Counted from the stretch's first letter, positions 46,397 through 55,258 are shown. The stretch: 64,000 nucleotides of DNA from Neptunicella sp048268085 (GCF_048268085.1 NZ_JBLWWF010000009.1:80806-144805), one strand, 5' to 3'. A program made the numbers and translations. Notes: generated by a model from the letters alone, not told the origin.

Positions 46397-47094
46397 TTAT
46401 CTTGCGCGAAGCGGAGGAGTAACTTTTCCATAATCTGGTTGATGGTCACAAATTTGTCTGAATCGGCCAACATTTGCGCGGCACTTTGCACATAATCAGT
46501 ACCATCCAATTCATGGATGCAATGTTGAATGAGTGCGGCGGCACTCTGCGGGGTGGTTTCCAGATGAAATTGCAAGCCGATCACCCGATCAAGGTAGACA
46601 AAGCCCTGATTTAAACAAGCCTCGCTGGATGCCAGTGCAATCGCTCCGCCCGGGGTGGAAAAGGTATCACCATGCCAATGAAATACCTCTAAATTGGCCG
46701 GAAAGACCTCTGCCAACCAGCTTAATTCGGCTTCGGCCGACAATCTTATTTTATGCCAACCAATTTCTTTATAAGTATTACTGGTAACACTGGCGCCCAA
46801 AACATCGGCAATCAACTGAGCGCCTAAACAAATACCCAGCACACGCTTTTGCGCATCAATAGCCTGTTTAATAAATTGCTTTTCTGCTTGCAGCCAAGGG
46901 TAATCAGTCTCGTCGCTGATCCCCATCGGCCCTCCCATCACGATCAGCCAATCGATATCTTCTAGCGCAGGTAATTGAACCGATTCGAACAAGCGGGTAC
47001 CAGTGATTTGGCAGCCCATATTTTGCAAAATCGAATGCATACTGCCCAAATCTTCAAAGGGCACATGCTGCAAATAATGGACACGAAAGGTCAT
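46393..47094 (-). CDS. Class I glutamine amidotransferase-like protein
   Basis: A 233-residue protein of the GATase1 (GuaA-like, stand-alone) family. The nucleophile Cys is in VLGICLGAQLIADVLG and the His in IGLQFHLETT, with a Glu two residues on. MGGPMGISDETDYPWL is typical of stand-alone members of unknown substrate. A ribosome binding site CAGGGA precedes the ATG. It is 3 bases after the small membrane-protein gene, so probably cotranscribed. Confidence 0.88.
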   Translation of the reverse strand: MTFRVHYLQHVPFEDLGSMHSILQNMGCQITGTRLFESVQLPALEDIDWLIVMGGPMGISDETDYPWLQAEKQFIKQAIDAQKRVLGICLGAQLIADVLGASVTSNTYKEIGWHKIRLSAEAELSWLAEVFPANLEVFHWHGDTFSTPGGAIALASSEACLNQGFVYLDRVIGLQFHLETTPQSAAALIQHCIHELDGTDYVQSAAQMLADSDKFVTINQIMEKLLLRFAQDN

Positions 47095-47097
47095 TGA

Positions 47098-47445
47098 TTA
47101 TCCCTGGTAAGACTTATTTGACGTAAGCTTGGCCAAGCCTTTAACCACCCTAAAAACTCCCCAAATACCCGTTATGATTAAAATCAGTATGCCAATACCC
47201 AATATTGTCAGTATACCCCCCAGAATCGATAACCCAATTACCCACCAGAAAGTGGTGCTAATATTGTCATAATGATCAGCAAACAAAGTATTGCGTGCTT
47301 CTTCTCGTTTGACGATTGCCCATATACCGCCTATTAACCAAAAAATACCGGTAAAAAGACCGACTAGCATCAGCACATAGGCAATTAATGCATTGGTTTT
47401 TGCCCGCTCATCTGCCTGACTTAACGTAATATATTGTTCTGTCAT
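47098..47445 (-). CDS. DUF4870-like small inner-membrane protein
   Basis: A 115-residue protein with three hydrophobic helices (about 20-47, 65-85, 78-103) and a cytoplasmic charged loop (VKREEARNTLFADHYDNI). The layout resembles DUF4870-type membrane proteins, with which a YggT-like role is sometimes suggested; function is unknown. AAGGG lies six bases before the ATG. Confidence 0.7.
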   Translation of the reverse strand: MTEQYITLSQADERAKTNALIAYVLMLVGLFTGIFWLIGGIWAIVKREEARNTLFADHYDNISTTFWWVIGLSILGGILTILGIGILILIITGIWGVFRVVKGLAKLTSNKSYQG

Positions 47446-47559
47446 AACCCTTCCCTTGCTGTTTAAATGATCAATCTCAGTGAGTACACTGTATATCGGT
47501 TAAACCGTTTTTTTAAGACGTGAACGACAATTTTTACCTCAATAATCAGGAGATATTAA

Positions 47560-48258
47560 ATGAAAACCATTGGACTGCTTGGTGGAATGAGTTGGGAAAG
47601 CAGCTTAAATTACTATCGGTTAATCAATCAGGGAATTAAGTCCAGACTGGGTGGATTTCATTCTGCCAAGTTAATTATGCATTCAGTAGATTTTGCTGAA
47701 ATTGAAGAATTACAAAGACGCGATGACTGGGATGCGAGCGCCCAAATACTCTGTCACGCTGCCAAAGGTTTACAAGCTGCCGGTGCCGACTGCCTGTTAA
47801 TAGGTGCCAATACCATGCATATTGTGGCACCTGCCATTGAACAGACCGTGAATATACCCTTAATCCATATTGCCGATGCCACGGCAACTGCCATACAAGC
47901 CCAAAACCTCAGCAAGGTTGGACTATTAGGCACAGCTTACACTATGCAAAAACCTTTCTTTAAAGACAGGCTCCAGCAACATGGCATCGATACCATCGTT
48001 CCTGCCATGAATGAACAAGATAGGGTTCACCAAATTATTTTCCAGGAATTGTGTCAGGGCGTAATTACACAAGAGTCTAAGCAATATTATCTAAACTGTA
48101 TTGATAAGCTTATTGCTCAAGGTACACAAGGTATTATTTTGGGATGTACCGAAATTGGGCTATTGATTGATGATAACGATACCTCAGCAGCCCTTTTTGA
48201 TACCACCATCATTCATACCAATGCTGCAATAGACTTTGCACTAACTCAAATATCGTGA
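47560..48258 (+). CDS. Aspartate/glutamate racemase-family protein (YgeA-like), one catalytic residue replaced
   Basis: A 232-residue protein, collinear with E. coli YgeA (MKTIGLLGGMSWESS, HSVDFAEIEELQRR, LIHIADATATAI, IILGCTEIGLLI). YgeA interconverts L- and D-Glu or Asp using Thr83 and a C-terminal Cys, as I recall. Here the C-terminal Cys is kept (Cys196, GCTE), but residue 83 is Ala in IGANTMHIV. Racemisation may therefore be lost, one-sided or changed. A strong AGGAG precedes the ATG. Monocistronic. Confidence 0.87.
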   Translation: MKTIGLLGGMSWESSLNYYRLINQGIKSRLGGFHSAKLIMHSVDFAEIEELQRRDDWDASAQILCHAAKGLQAAGADCLLIGANTMHIVAPAIEQTVNIPLIHIADATATAIQAQNLSKVGLLGTAYTMQKPFFKDRLQQHGIDTIVPAMNEQDRVHQIIFQELCQGVITQESKQYYLNCIDKLIAQGTQGIILGCTEIGLLIDDNDTSAALFDTTIIHTNAAIDFALTQIS

Positions 48259-48336
48259 GTCTGTTTTGAGTAAAAGACGTAGTTTATAGCGATAAATGCT
48301 ATGCTACTTAGCCTAATCCGCAAACCGAATATAAAG

Positions 48337-48594
48337 ATGAAATTATTAGTCCGTAATCTTGATCGTAATACCGACGAAGCCGCCATTAAAACCTTGTTTG
48401 AAGGCCATGGAGTAGTGCAATCCTGTAATCTGGTCATGGACAACGCCACCGGCAAATCCAAAGGCTTTGCTTTTGTTGAAATGCCTAATCCAGGCGAGGC
48501 CAAAGCCGCCATGATGACCCTTAATGCCTATAAGCTGGACGCCAATAAGATTCGAGTTAAAAGAGCCGAAAACAAGCCCACTGACAACGCGTAA
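48337..48594 (+). CDS. Single-RRM RNA-binding protein
   Basis: An 85-residue protein made of one RNA recognition motif: RNP2 KLLVRNL at the N-terminus and RNP1 KSKGFAFVEM at about 45-54, then the fourth strand KIRVKRAENK. Such short RRM proteins in marine gammaproteobacteria and cyanobacteria are linked to cold or RNA metabolism; the target is unknown. The ATG at 48337 starts exactly at the fold; the upstream in-frame start would add a 12-residue tail. Confidence 0.88.
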   Translation: MKLLVRNLDRNTDEAAIKTLFEGHGVVQSCNLVMDNATGKSKGFAFVEMPNPGEAKAAMMTLNAYKLDANKIRVKRAENKPTDNA

Positions 48595-48603
48595 GACTAA
48601 TGC

Positions 48604-49047
48604 TTATTCGAGCTCCATATGGAATTCCAGATCATCCTCCCCCACATAAGCAAATCCCAGTCGCTGATATAGCTGCTGGGCTGGATTATCTTTGAGTACC
48701 GTCAGACTCAAGCTTTTATTCTGCTGTCTTACCTGTTGAATAAAATAATTGAGCACCTGACGACCTAACCCTTGCCCCTGAAAATCCGGGAATATTTGAA
48801 TTTGTAGAATTTTAATATGCGTTTCGGCCTCCACATATTTAATCATGCCGACTTTATTATCGTTGTGATGAATAATAAAACTGTGATCAAATTGATGGGC
48901 TACCCGTGTCCTGTGCTGTTCATCGGTTAAAAACACACCGGCTTGTTGCAAATGCTCAACCATGGTGGCTTTTCGTAATTGAAGCATAAAATCGAGATCA
49001 CTTTCCTGAGCCTGAATTAGTTCAAATTGAGCGTTTTTTATTTCCAT
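48604..49047 (-). CDS. GNAT-family N-acetyltransferase
   Basis: A 147-residue GNAT enzyme. The acetyl-CoA loop is IFPDFQGQGLGRQVLNYFIQ, followed by LSLTVLKDNPAQQLYQRLGF, the classic order. The ATG at 49047 is chosen over an upstream TTG because GGA lies seven bases upstream. The acceptor is unknown. It is followed by the convergent RRM gene with 9 bases between the stops. Confidence 0.87.
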   Translation of the reverse strand: MEIKNAQFELIQAQESDLDFMLQLRKATMVEHLQQAGVFLTDEQHRTRVAHQFDHSFIIHHNDNKVGMIKYVEAETHIKILQIQIFPDFQGQGLGRQVLNYFIQQVRQQNKSLSLTVLKDNPAQQLYQRLGFAYVGEDDLEFHMELE

Positions 49048-49069
49048 TGCAGATTCCAAGTAACATGAT

Positions 49070-49363
49070 TTAGCGAGTTAACTCATCGCAACCACCGATT
49101 AAACATTCCAGACCGGCCAATATCGGTTTATCACAGCGTTTCGCATCCAGTTCACCCGCTATTTTGGTTAACTTAGGACAGAAGTAAACGTTCACATCAC
49201 AGTGCAATCCGTTATCCGAATTTTGTCGCCAAAACACACCAATATCAGGATCATGTGCCGCATCAGGAAACTGTTCGATAACGGCCTGTTTAATCTGTTG
49301 CAGTACACTGGATGCCAACAGTGCATCGCCAATATTTTTCCAATACCAATCTGTGCTGTTCAT
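49070..49363 (-). CDS. Conserved-looking protein of unknown function
   Basis: A 97-residue protein with two beta strands flanking IGVFWRQNSDNGLHCDVNVYFCPKL, three Cys residues and a GLECLIGGCDEL C-terminus. It contains no motif I can assign. The ATG overlaps the stop region of the upstream sulfurtransferase gene, so it is translated with it. Confidence 0.7.
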   Translation of the reverse strand: MNSTDWYWKNIGDALLASSVLQQIKQAVIEQFPDAAHDPDIGVFWRQNSDNGLHCDVNVYFCPKLTKIAGELDAKRCDKPILAGLECLIGGCDELTR

Positions 49364-49365
49364 CA

Positions 49366-50193
49366 CTACCGATCAGATTCAATAGGTAAATCGGCATTAG
49401 CGCCCCATTCAGCCCACGAACCATCATAAAGTGCCAAATGCTGAAATCCACACAAATAAGCCGCTAACATGGGGATGCACGCGGTCACCCCTGAACCACA
49501 ACTAAAAATCAGGCGATAATCCGCTTTGATATTCGCTGCATTAAATAACGCTCGCAGTTTCTCCGATGGATGTAATTGACCGTTTTCGACACACAATATA
49601 AACGGAATATTAATCGAGCCGGGGATATGACCAGAGCGCAAGCCTTCTCGGGGTTCTGGTTCTTTACCATCAAAGCGACCCGCTGAACGGGCGTCAATGA
49701 TTCGGGTTTCCGGTTGTTCAATCGCCGCCAACACTTGCTGGCATGTGACTAATTTATCCGCATCGAATAAGGGTTTAAATGTCGAATGCAACTCATTTTG
49801 TCGGTATTGGTTTGTGATGGGTAATCCCGCTTCAACCCATGCCGGTAAGCCACCATTTAATACCGCCACATTGCTCAAGCCCATGACTTTACACATCCAC
49901 CAGGCACGTGGTGAGGAGTACACTCCCACATTATCGTAAATCACAATGCGTGAATCAGCACCGATACCCATTGCTTGGATAAGTAACTCAAACTGTTCCG
50001 GGGGCAGCATGGTATGAGGCAACGGTGAATCTTGCTGGCTAAATACGTGATCAATATCAAAACGCAGAGCACCGGGGATCACATCAGTGCTGCTCGCTAT
50101 AGAAAACCCAACCGGCTGCATACTGGCATCCAGAATCACCAGATCTGGGTCATCTAAGTGTTGCTGTAGCCATTGAACGTTAACAATATTCAT
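49366..50193 (-). CDS. sseA: 3-Mercaptopyruvate/thiosulfate sulfurtransferase
   Basis: A 275-residue cytosolic protein of two rhodanese domains. The inactive N-terminal domain begins VNVQWLQQHLDDPDLVILDAS. The catalytic C-terminal domain has RIIDARSAGRFDG, LRSGHIPGSINIPF and the active-site loop CGSGVTAC, the SseA-type sequence associated with mercaptopyruvate as sulfur donor. The ATG at 50193 is selected as it starts the domain; the longer frame adds an unlikely 18 residues. Confidence 0.93.
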   Translation of the reverse strand: MNIVNVQWLQQHLDDPDLVILDASMQPVGFSIASSTDVIPGALRFDIDHVFSQQDSPLPHTMLPPEQFELLIQAMGIGADSRIVIYDNVGVYSSPRAWWMCKVMGLSNVAVLNGGLPAWVEAGLPITNQYRQNELHSTFKPLFDADKLVTCQQVLAAIEQPETRIIDARSAGRFDGKEPEPREGLRSGHIPGSINIPFILCVENGQLHPSEKLRALFNAANIKADYRLIFSCGSGVTACIPMLAAYLCGFQHLALYDGSWAEWGANADLPIESDR

Positions 50194-50286
50194 TTTTCGA
50201 TCCGCAAGATGTGCCTGTAACTGGTTAACCAATAATAACGCGACCAATCAAAACATTAACTTTTATTAATGGAATTATTTCTGATT

Positions 50287-51051
50287 TTAGATTGGCTCCC
50301 CAAAGCGGAACAACTGTCCTTCGCCTGGTTGCATTTTGTGCCATTGCTCGTTGGCCGTGAGTGGTTCGGTGGCAATTACCGTCACCACATCATGCGGTGT
50401 GGTTTCTTTGGCAAAATCGATATCCACATCAATATCGGATAGATGCGCCACCCCAAAAGGGGCTCTGCGAGTGATCCATTGCAATTTAGTGGAACAAAAG
50501 GCCAGCAAATATTCACCGTCGGAGATCAGCATATTAAAAATACCAAACTCACGCAGTTTATTCGCTTCGCGACGTAAAAAATTGAATGCCGAACGACGTT
50601 TAGCGGGACGCTTGGGAAAGCGCTTGTCCAGTAAACTAAGCAAATAACAAAAAGCTCGCTCGCTGTCGGTGGTGCCTACTGGAGTAAAGCGATCGACCGG
50701 CAAATTCTGATAACCATGCAATTGTCCGTTATGTGCGTAGGTCCAGTTGCGCCCCCATAATTCGCGACTAAATGGATGGGTGTTTTCCATGCCAATCCGG
50801 CCACGGTTGGCTTGTCTGACATGAGCAATCACCGCTTTACTCTTAATGGGGTAGTCCGATATTAAGCGAGCTATTTCCGATTCATAGCTGGGCAGCGGGT
50901 CTTTAAAAATGCACAACCCTTTGTTTTCATAAAATGCCACACCCCAGCCGTCTTTGTGCGGACCGATTCGTCCACCACGCTCACGCAGGCCTTTAAAACT
51001 AAAGCAAATATCCGTTGGCACATTGGCAGACATGCCCAATAATTCACACAT
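50287..51051 (-). CDS. Class II glutamine amidotransferase (YafJ-like)
   Basis: A 254-residue protein of the stand-alone Ntn-hydrolase amidotransferase family. Cys2 is the N-terminal nucleophile after Met removal (MCELLGMSANVP), and DGWGVAFY, AHVRQANRG and TYAHNGQLHGY give the rest of the glutaminase site. E. coli YafJ has the same layout; the acceptor is not known. Single gene. Confidence 0.92.
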   Translation of the reverse strand: MCELLGMSANVPTDICFSFKGLRERGGRIGPHKDGWGVAFYENKGLCIFKDPLPSYESEIARLISDYPIKSKAVIAHVRQANRGRIGMENTHPFSRELWGRNWTYAHNGQLHGYQNLPVDRFTPVGTTDSERAFCYLLSLLDKRFPKRPAKRRSAFNFLRREANKLREFGIFNMLISDGEYLLAFCSTKLQWITRRAPFGVAHLSDIDVDIDFAKETTPHDVVTVIATEPLTANEQWHKMQPGEGQLFRFGEPI

Positions 51052-51108
51052 AACTAATCGATAACCTGTTGATACACATAACGTTATTTTAATCCAAAGT
51101 CGGTTGAA

Positions 51109-51555
51109 CTAGTCAAACGTAAAACGGTATAGCAAGACCGCTTCATCTTTTTGACCTCCAACCGCGCAATAGGCGTTTTGGGCAGTTAAATTGGACGATT
51201 CAGTCACTAGCCACGCACTACTGCACTCCAGTTGTTGAGCAAACTCGTTCAAAAAGGCAATTAATGCTGTGGCAACTCCGAGATTACGGTACTCAGGTAA
51301 CACACAAACCTCATTAATAAATAATCTGGCCTGTTTATCCAGATGCACGTAGTGAACAGCAGAGGCAAAACCAATAATATTTTGCTCACAAACAGCAATG
51401 ACCAGATGATGACGAGAATCGCTGAAGAATTCGGTGGCGCTGTCGGGCTGTAAAGGATAGTCAAACAACCTGTCGCCCACCTTAATTAATGCAGGCAAGT
51501 CTTCCACTGTGGCCATACGGATGACGATGCCCGCATTGTCTAAATCTGCCTGCAT
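51109..51555 (-). CDS. GNAT-family N-acetyltransferase
   Basis: A 148-residue protein with the GNAT fold: VYVLPEYRNLGVATALIAFLNEFA is the acetyl-CoA binding segment (seen as INEVCVLPEYRNLGVATAL), followed by SSAWLVTESSNLTAQNAYCAVGGQKDEAVLLYRF. The layout resembles aminoglycoside 3-N- or 6-N-acetyltransferase-like enzymes, but the substrate is unknown. GGAGAAGG lies just before the start. From 51556 to 51819 I see no further gene. Confidence 0.88.
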   Translation of the reverse strand: MQADLDNAGIVIRMATVEDLPALIKVGDRLFDYPLQPDSATEFFSDSRHHLVIAVCEQNIIGFASAVHYVHLDKQARLFINEVCVLPEYRNLGVATALIAFLNEFAQQLECSSAWLVTESSNLTAQNAYCAVGGQKDEAVLLYRFTFD

Positions 51556-51819
51556 AATGCCTTCTCCTTATTGCTTCCCCCAATCAACAATATCACTTGC
51601 GTTTATCTGCTGTCTCTTTTCTACGACGGGCTTAATCACCTGGAAATACCGGCAGACCGGCGTTCACATGGGTTTTCATTTCGAGGACTGTCTTATTTCT
51701 CAGACAGTTATTTTGCAAACCAATGACTTAAACAAGCGTGCAGCCCTTTAAAATAGCGGCCTTTCGTAACTGGCACATATTTTGTTATTTGATGTTATAA
51801 CAGCAATATTGGAGTATGT

Positions 51820-52008
51820 ATGTTAAAAAGCACCTCAGCTAAAATCGTTGTATTGGCCACCAGTTTATACGCAATGGCCATATTTGGCTCAACAACACAT
51901 TCAACCACCCGAGTAAATGAACACTATAGCAACGCGCCGGATCGTGTTATCCACCAAATGCCAGCCACTGAATCAGATATGATTCAAGCCATTTACATGA
52001 AAAATTAA
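51820..52008 (+). CDS. Small exported protein of unknown function
   Basis: A 62-residue protein. The first 25 residues form a signal peptide (VVLATSLYAMAIFGS), and the short mature part has no recognised motif. GGAG lies seven bases before the ATG, which supports translation. It is the only plus-strand gene between 48.6 and 64 kb. Confidence 0.55.
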   Translation: MLKSTSAKIVVLATSLYAMAIFGSTTHSTTRVNEHYSNAPDRVIHQMPATESDMIQAIYMKN

Positions 52009-52092
52009 TGCACTAACGACTGCGCAACATGCGCAGCAGGTATTTGATAATATCGGCCTCTGAGCACAATCGGGGTGCCTGATATCAATACA

Positions 52093-52221
52093 CTAAGATT
52101 TTTGTTTGTTTAGTAAGGACAGGCCCCAAAAAAAGACCGCAGCCCCAGCGCAACCTAAAAATAAAAAAATACCAACCCCTACAGGAGAACCCCAAGAGAA
52201 AATACTATAAAAACCGTCCAT
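52093..52221 (-). CDS. Small membrane protein, 42 residues
   Basis: The ATG at 52221 has AAAGGA six bases upstream and opens a frame of MDGFYSIFSWGSPVGVGIFL, a single long hydrophobic helix, then a short charged end (LLNKQKS). Good start signals and a clear membrane helix make a real microprotein likely. I recognise no family; WGSPVGVGIF recalls short, conserved single-helix proteins in gammaproteobacteria. Confidence 0.55.
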   Translation of the reverse strand: MDGFYSIFSWGSPVGVGIFLFLGCAGAAVFFWGLSLLNKQKS

Positions 52222-52392
52222 TCTGTTTCCTTTAGTTAACATGTTGTTTGACAAGATATTTCATACAAAATAATAGCAGGAATTTATCTATTTACTCGGG
52301 CGTATAGTGCATTTTCTTATGGCACCGTGTTAGTACAGCAAACTCATATAAAAACGAGTGCCAACAGAATATGAATCCACTGGGTTAAAGAT

Positions 52393-53013
52393 TCAGCGTT
52401 CAGTCGCCCCTTTGCCGGTAAAAATTTTATCGCGGAATTTGGCAATGCGAGCGATACGTGTCTCGGCTTTTTTGGCAGAATTGATATTTATTACATAACT
52501 TTTCTGCCGACCCGGTGTAAGCACGTGAAAAGCCTCTGCCAACTCAGGATCAGCATCCAAAGCGTCAATCAGTTCATCGGGATACTCGAGGGTGTCGGGC
52601 TCTTTGGGCGGCTTAATGCCCGCTTCGGCATAGCCCATAGCCTCTTGTATGTAACTAATGATAACCGCTTCCATTGCTGCGACTTGATCATTGGCGGTAA
52701 AGCGGATCATGTCGGGATGACGGGTATTGGGTCCTTGTTTTTCCAATACTTTTTGCGGATCAGTAAGCAATGCTGCGTTAAAAAAGCTCAGCCGAAAGTC
52801 ATGCCGAAAAGCCCCAATAAGGACAATGTTACGGCCACCATGCAGGTAGCATGGATGCCCCCATTTTACCGTCTCGACCAAGGCTAAATTCTGGCAAATT
52901 TGACGGAGTTTCTTAAGGCCCGAGTCCCATTGTTTGATTGAACAATCAGGTGTAGCAAAGCGATCGCACCGACCACATCCGTTGATAAAAAACTCCTCAA
53001 TATTGGTTATCAT
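52393..53013 (-). CDS. YdeI/OmdA-like protein (DUF1801 type)
   Basis: A protein of about 206 residues. The N-terminal half matches DUF1801/YdeI (KLRQICQNLALVETVKWGHPCYLHGGRNIVLIGAF), and the C-terminal half has the YdeI tail (YPDELIDALDADPELAEAFHVLTPGRQKSYVININSAKKAETRIARIAKFRDKI). Family members are small cytosolic proteins of uncertain role. Three ATG codons follow GGAG directly; I choose the third for spacing. It starts the run of minus-strand accessory genes. Confidence 0.87.
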   Translation of the reverse strand: MITNIEEFFINGCGRCDRFATPDCSIKQWDSGLKKLRQICQNLALVETVKWGHPCYLHGGRNIVLIGAFRHDFRLSFFNAALLTDPQKVLEKQGPNTRHPDMIRFTANDQVAAMEAVIISYIQEAMGYAEAGIKPPKEPDTLEYPDELIDALDADPELAEAFHVLTPGRQKSYVININSAKKAETRIARIAKFRDKIFTGKGATER

Positions 53014-53034
53014 CATCATCTCCGTGATAGTTTT

Positions 53035-53541
53035 TTATGTTAGGCCGACAACATTGTTCCGGCTTACATGCCAGATAGAATATGCTCTAGCCATGAATAT
53101 ACCGCTAAATATTCCGTATAACAGACTGCAAAGTACAATAAAGATTTGATTGTTTACCATATCCGGACTCAGCGCAGACACAACACCAACCGCGTATTTA
53201 GTGAAAAATATCGCCATCATTAATCCAAACGGAAACCAACTTCCCTGAATCGTATACCTGGCTTGGTTGCTATCATAGGTAACCCCATGCACGGTGAAGC
53301 AAGTAACAACGATCAACGCAGTAACCAACAGGCTGACTAGCCACAAAGTTATAGGTAAAAAATTAGGCCCAAAACTGCTTAACATCCCAAAATAAGAAAG
53401 CGCCACCATGCCAACAGGGAGAAGGAATATCACATATTTATTGACGACACGCTCGCGACTTTGCTGCCACCCTAAATAGACCAACAATACCAATAAACCA
53501 AATACCCACAACGGAGTATGGGTAATAATTTCAATTAACAT
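53035..53541 (-). CDS. DUF6622-like inner-membrane protein
   Basis: A 168-residue protein with four to five membrane helices (THTPLWVFGLLVLLVYLGW; YVIFLLPVGMVALSYFGML; LPITLWLVSLLVTALIVV; and two more). The opening IEIITHTPLWVFGLLVLLVYLGWQQS resembles DUF6622-type proteins. Function unknown. The ATG at 53541 has AAAGGA upstream. Confidence 0.72.
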   Translation of the reverse strand: MLIEIITHTPLWVFGLLVLLVYLGWQQSRERVVNKYVIFLLPVGMVALSYFGMLSSFGPNFLPITLWLVSLLVTALIVVTCFTVHGVTYDSNQARYTIQGSWFPFGLMMAIFFTKYAVGVVSALSPDMVNNQIFIVLCSLLYGIFSGIFMARAYSIWHVSRNNVVGLT

Positions 53542-53610
53542 TTTATTGTCCTTTAATGCCACTCAGTACGAATATTGCGTCCATACTTTGCAACGATTGT
53601 TAACAGATGT

Positions 53611-54015
53611 CTATGTGCCGCAGTTAAGTTTCCAGGGAACACCAAAGCGGTCAATAACAATGGCATAACGTGCTGACCAGAAGGTGGTTTGGGGCGCTAA
53701 AATAACTTGTCCTCCTGCGCTAAGTAAGTCAAACATCGTGTTAACTTCGTTCTCTGAACTGCAACCCAGTAGTAAATTAAAACCTGTGGGCTGTTGGTAT
53801 TGCTCAGGTTTTACATCCGCACCGGCTAACTCAATGTCTTTGATCAAAATATTGGCGTGAACAATTTTATTCTGCCAATCAGCTGGCTGCGTTGCCGAGA
53901 CAGGGGAGTTTTTATACGACAGCATTGTGCCAATGGTTCCATGCAGATGCTCTGCATAAAACTCAAAGGCCTCTTGGCATTGACCGTTAAAATTAATATG
54001 GATTGATAAACTCAT
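53611..54015 (-). CDS. PhnB-like VOC-fold protein
   Basis: A 134-residue protein of the glyoxalase/VOC superfamily, PhnB subgroup: INFNGQCQEAFEFYAEHL, KIVHANILIKDIELAGAD, GCSSENEVNTMFDLLSAGG, and the C-terminal RFGVPWKLNC that closes the metal-binding barrel. Members bind a divalent metal; the substrate here is unknown. Confidence 0.88.
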   Translation of the reverse strand: MSLSIHINFNGQCQEAFEFYAEHLHGTIGTMLSYKNSPVSATQPADWQNKIVHANILIKDIELAGADVKPEQYQQPTGFNLLLGCSSENEVNTMFDLLSAGGQVILAPQTTFWSARYAIVIDRFGVPWKLNCGT

Positions 54016-54172
54016 GACGATTCCTTTTAGATCCCAACACCAAGTTGCCCCACACAGTTAGTGCCCCCTAAACATTAAAGAATGCGACAACTTGCATCGA
54101 CGCGTCCTGAATAACGGGTGAGCAAGCAGCCTGGTAGACTTCCGCTGAGCGGAAACAAACTATCTCTTGTTT

Positions 54173-54598
54173 TTAAAACTTACCCGGGAGCGCCGGAAAT
54201 TCGGGGCTATTCTGGATACTCTCAACCCAGGTACATCTATCCTCGCAAAAGATTCTATCATCTGGTGTGATGGGGATATCTTCATCAAGACTGCCCGCGG
54301 GTACCACTAAAAATGTAGCTGCTCGGTTTATATATGGCACGCTAGAGCCACAATTTTTACAGAACTGCTTTGTCCAGCTTTTAGCCGATTCCAGCTCGAA
54401 GCGTTGTATATTTTCTTTACCCGACAGCCAAGTAATATTCTCAGGCCGGGCAAAAATGTTCGACGCATGGGCAGAACCTGTAGAGTGCCGACATCTAGAA
54501 CAATAACAAATATGAAACGACGACATCTCTCCATTTATTTCAAATTTGATCACCCCACATAAACATTGACCCGACGCCTTATTCAATTTTGAACTCAT
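54173..54598 (-). CDS. GFA-family zinc protein, copy 1
   Basis: A 141-residue protein of the GFA (glutathione-dependent formaldehyde-activating, CENP-V-like) family: GQCLCGVIKFEI, CYCSRCRHSTGSAHASNIFA and FCKNCGSSVPY supply two zinc sites. The ATG at 54598 has GGAGAAG upstream. It is a paralogue of the gene at 54841, with only a tiny frame between the two. Confidence 0.9.
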   Translation of the reverse strand: MSSKLNKASGQCLCGVIKFEINGEMSSFHICYCSRCRHSTGSAHASNIFARPENITWLSGKENIQRFELESAKSWTKQFCKNCGSSVPYINRAATFLVVPAGSLDEDIPITPDDRIFCEDRCTWVESIQNSPEFPALPGKF

Positions 54599-54637
54599 AA
54601 ACTTCTCCAATAGTTTTACCGCCGCCAGCAAGGACAA

Positions 54638-54793
54638 TTAGCCGACGCGAGCCACCTTCCAGTTATTAAGCTGAAGAGCAATTAGAATACCGATGACAAT
54701 GAGCAATATTTCACCACACGTGTAGCAGAAATATCTTTGGATTTTACCGTCCATTAATGATGGTAAGCGCAGTTTCCTAAACACTCGAGACAT
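54638..54793 (-). CDS. 51-residue membrane protein resembling the start of DUF6090 proteins
   Basis: A frame with AAAGGA upstream of its ATG at 54793. The segment YFCYTCGEILLIVIGILIALQLNNWK is very close to the YLKYAIGEIVLVVIGILIALQINNW type start of DUF6090 membrane proteins, which continue for another 150-200 residues. Here the frame stops just after this segment, so it is either a truncated remnant or a minimal membrane peptide. It sits between two GFA genes. Confidence 0.55.
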   Translation of the reverse strand: MSRVFRKLRLPSLMDGKIQRYFCYTCGEILLIVIGILIALQLNNWKVARVG

Positions 54794-54840
54794 AGCCGTA
54801 TCCTTTAACGCGAATCTGATGATGTTGCTCGTTGCCCTTT

Positions 54841-55258
54841 CTAGGGCTGTTTATCAAAAACCTTAACTCCCTCAGGGATTTGAAACCAACTTTGCTTTTC
54901 GCTTACCCAGACATGAATCGTCGGATTGATGATGCTAGTGTCTGACAAGTTGCTAGGCTTGAGCTTTAATTTATCTGGCTGATTAGGGTCAAAATGATAA
55001 ATTCTATTTCCACAGGTTGGGCAGAACTTTGCACCGCTTGTATTACCGCTATCAGCCACTCGGCTCCAGCTCTTCATTTCACCTTGAAACTTAACACTAT
55101 CGGTTTTTACCATTGCAGTTATGCTAAATGCACTGGTGGATAATTTTTGACATTCCTTACAATGACAGGCAGCGACCAACAAAGGTGGCTCCAATAGTTC
55201 ATATTGGACATTGCCACACTGACACGAGCCCTTAATTGGATATTCTGTATTGCTCAAT
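54841..55258 (-). CDS. GFA-family zinc protein, copy 2 (TTG start)
   Basis: A 138-residue GFA-family protein: GSCQCGNVQYELLEP, AACHCKECQKLSTSAFSITAMV and FCPTCGNRIYHFDP hold the Cys clusters. I place the start at TTG 55258 because GGAGGG lies five bases upstream, and the upstream in-frame extension runs into the attC-like site. It is distinct in sequence from copy 1, so the two are not a recent duplication. Confidence 0.87.

Noticed and set aside
53039..53060. GTTAGGC near the end of the DUF6622-like gene as an attC end
   Set aside because: No matching left arm or pairing inner segment is found, so a single core match is likely chance.
54803..54837. Possible attC between the second GFA gene and the 51-residue frame
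   Set aside because: The left end fits (CTTTAAC) but the right end GTTGCCC does not fit GTTRRRY, and no inner arms pair. It may be decayed.
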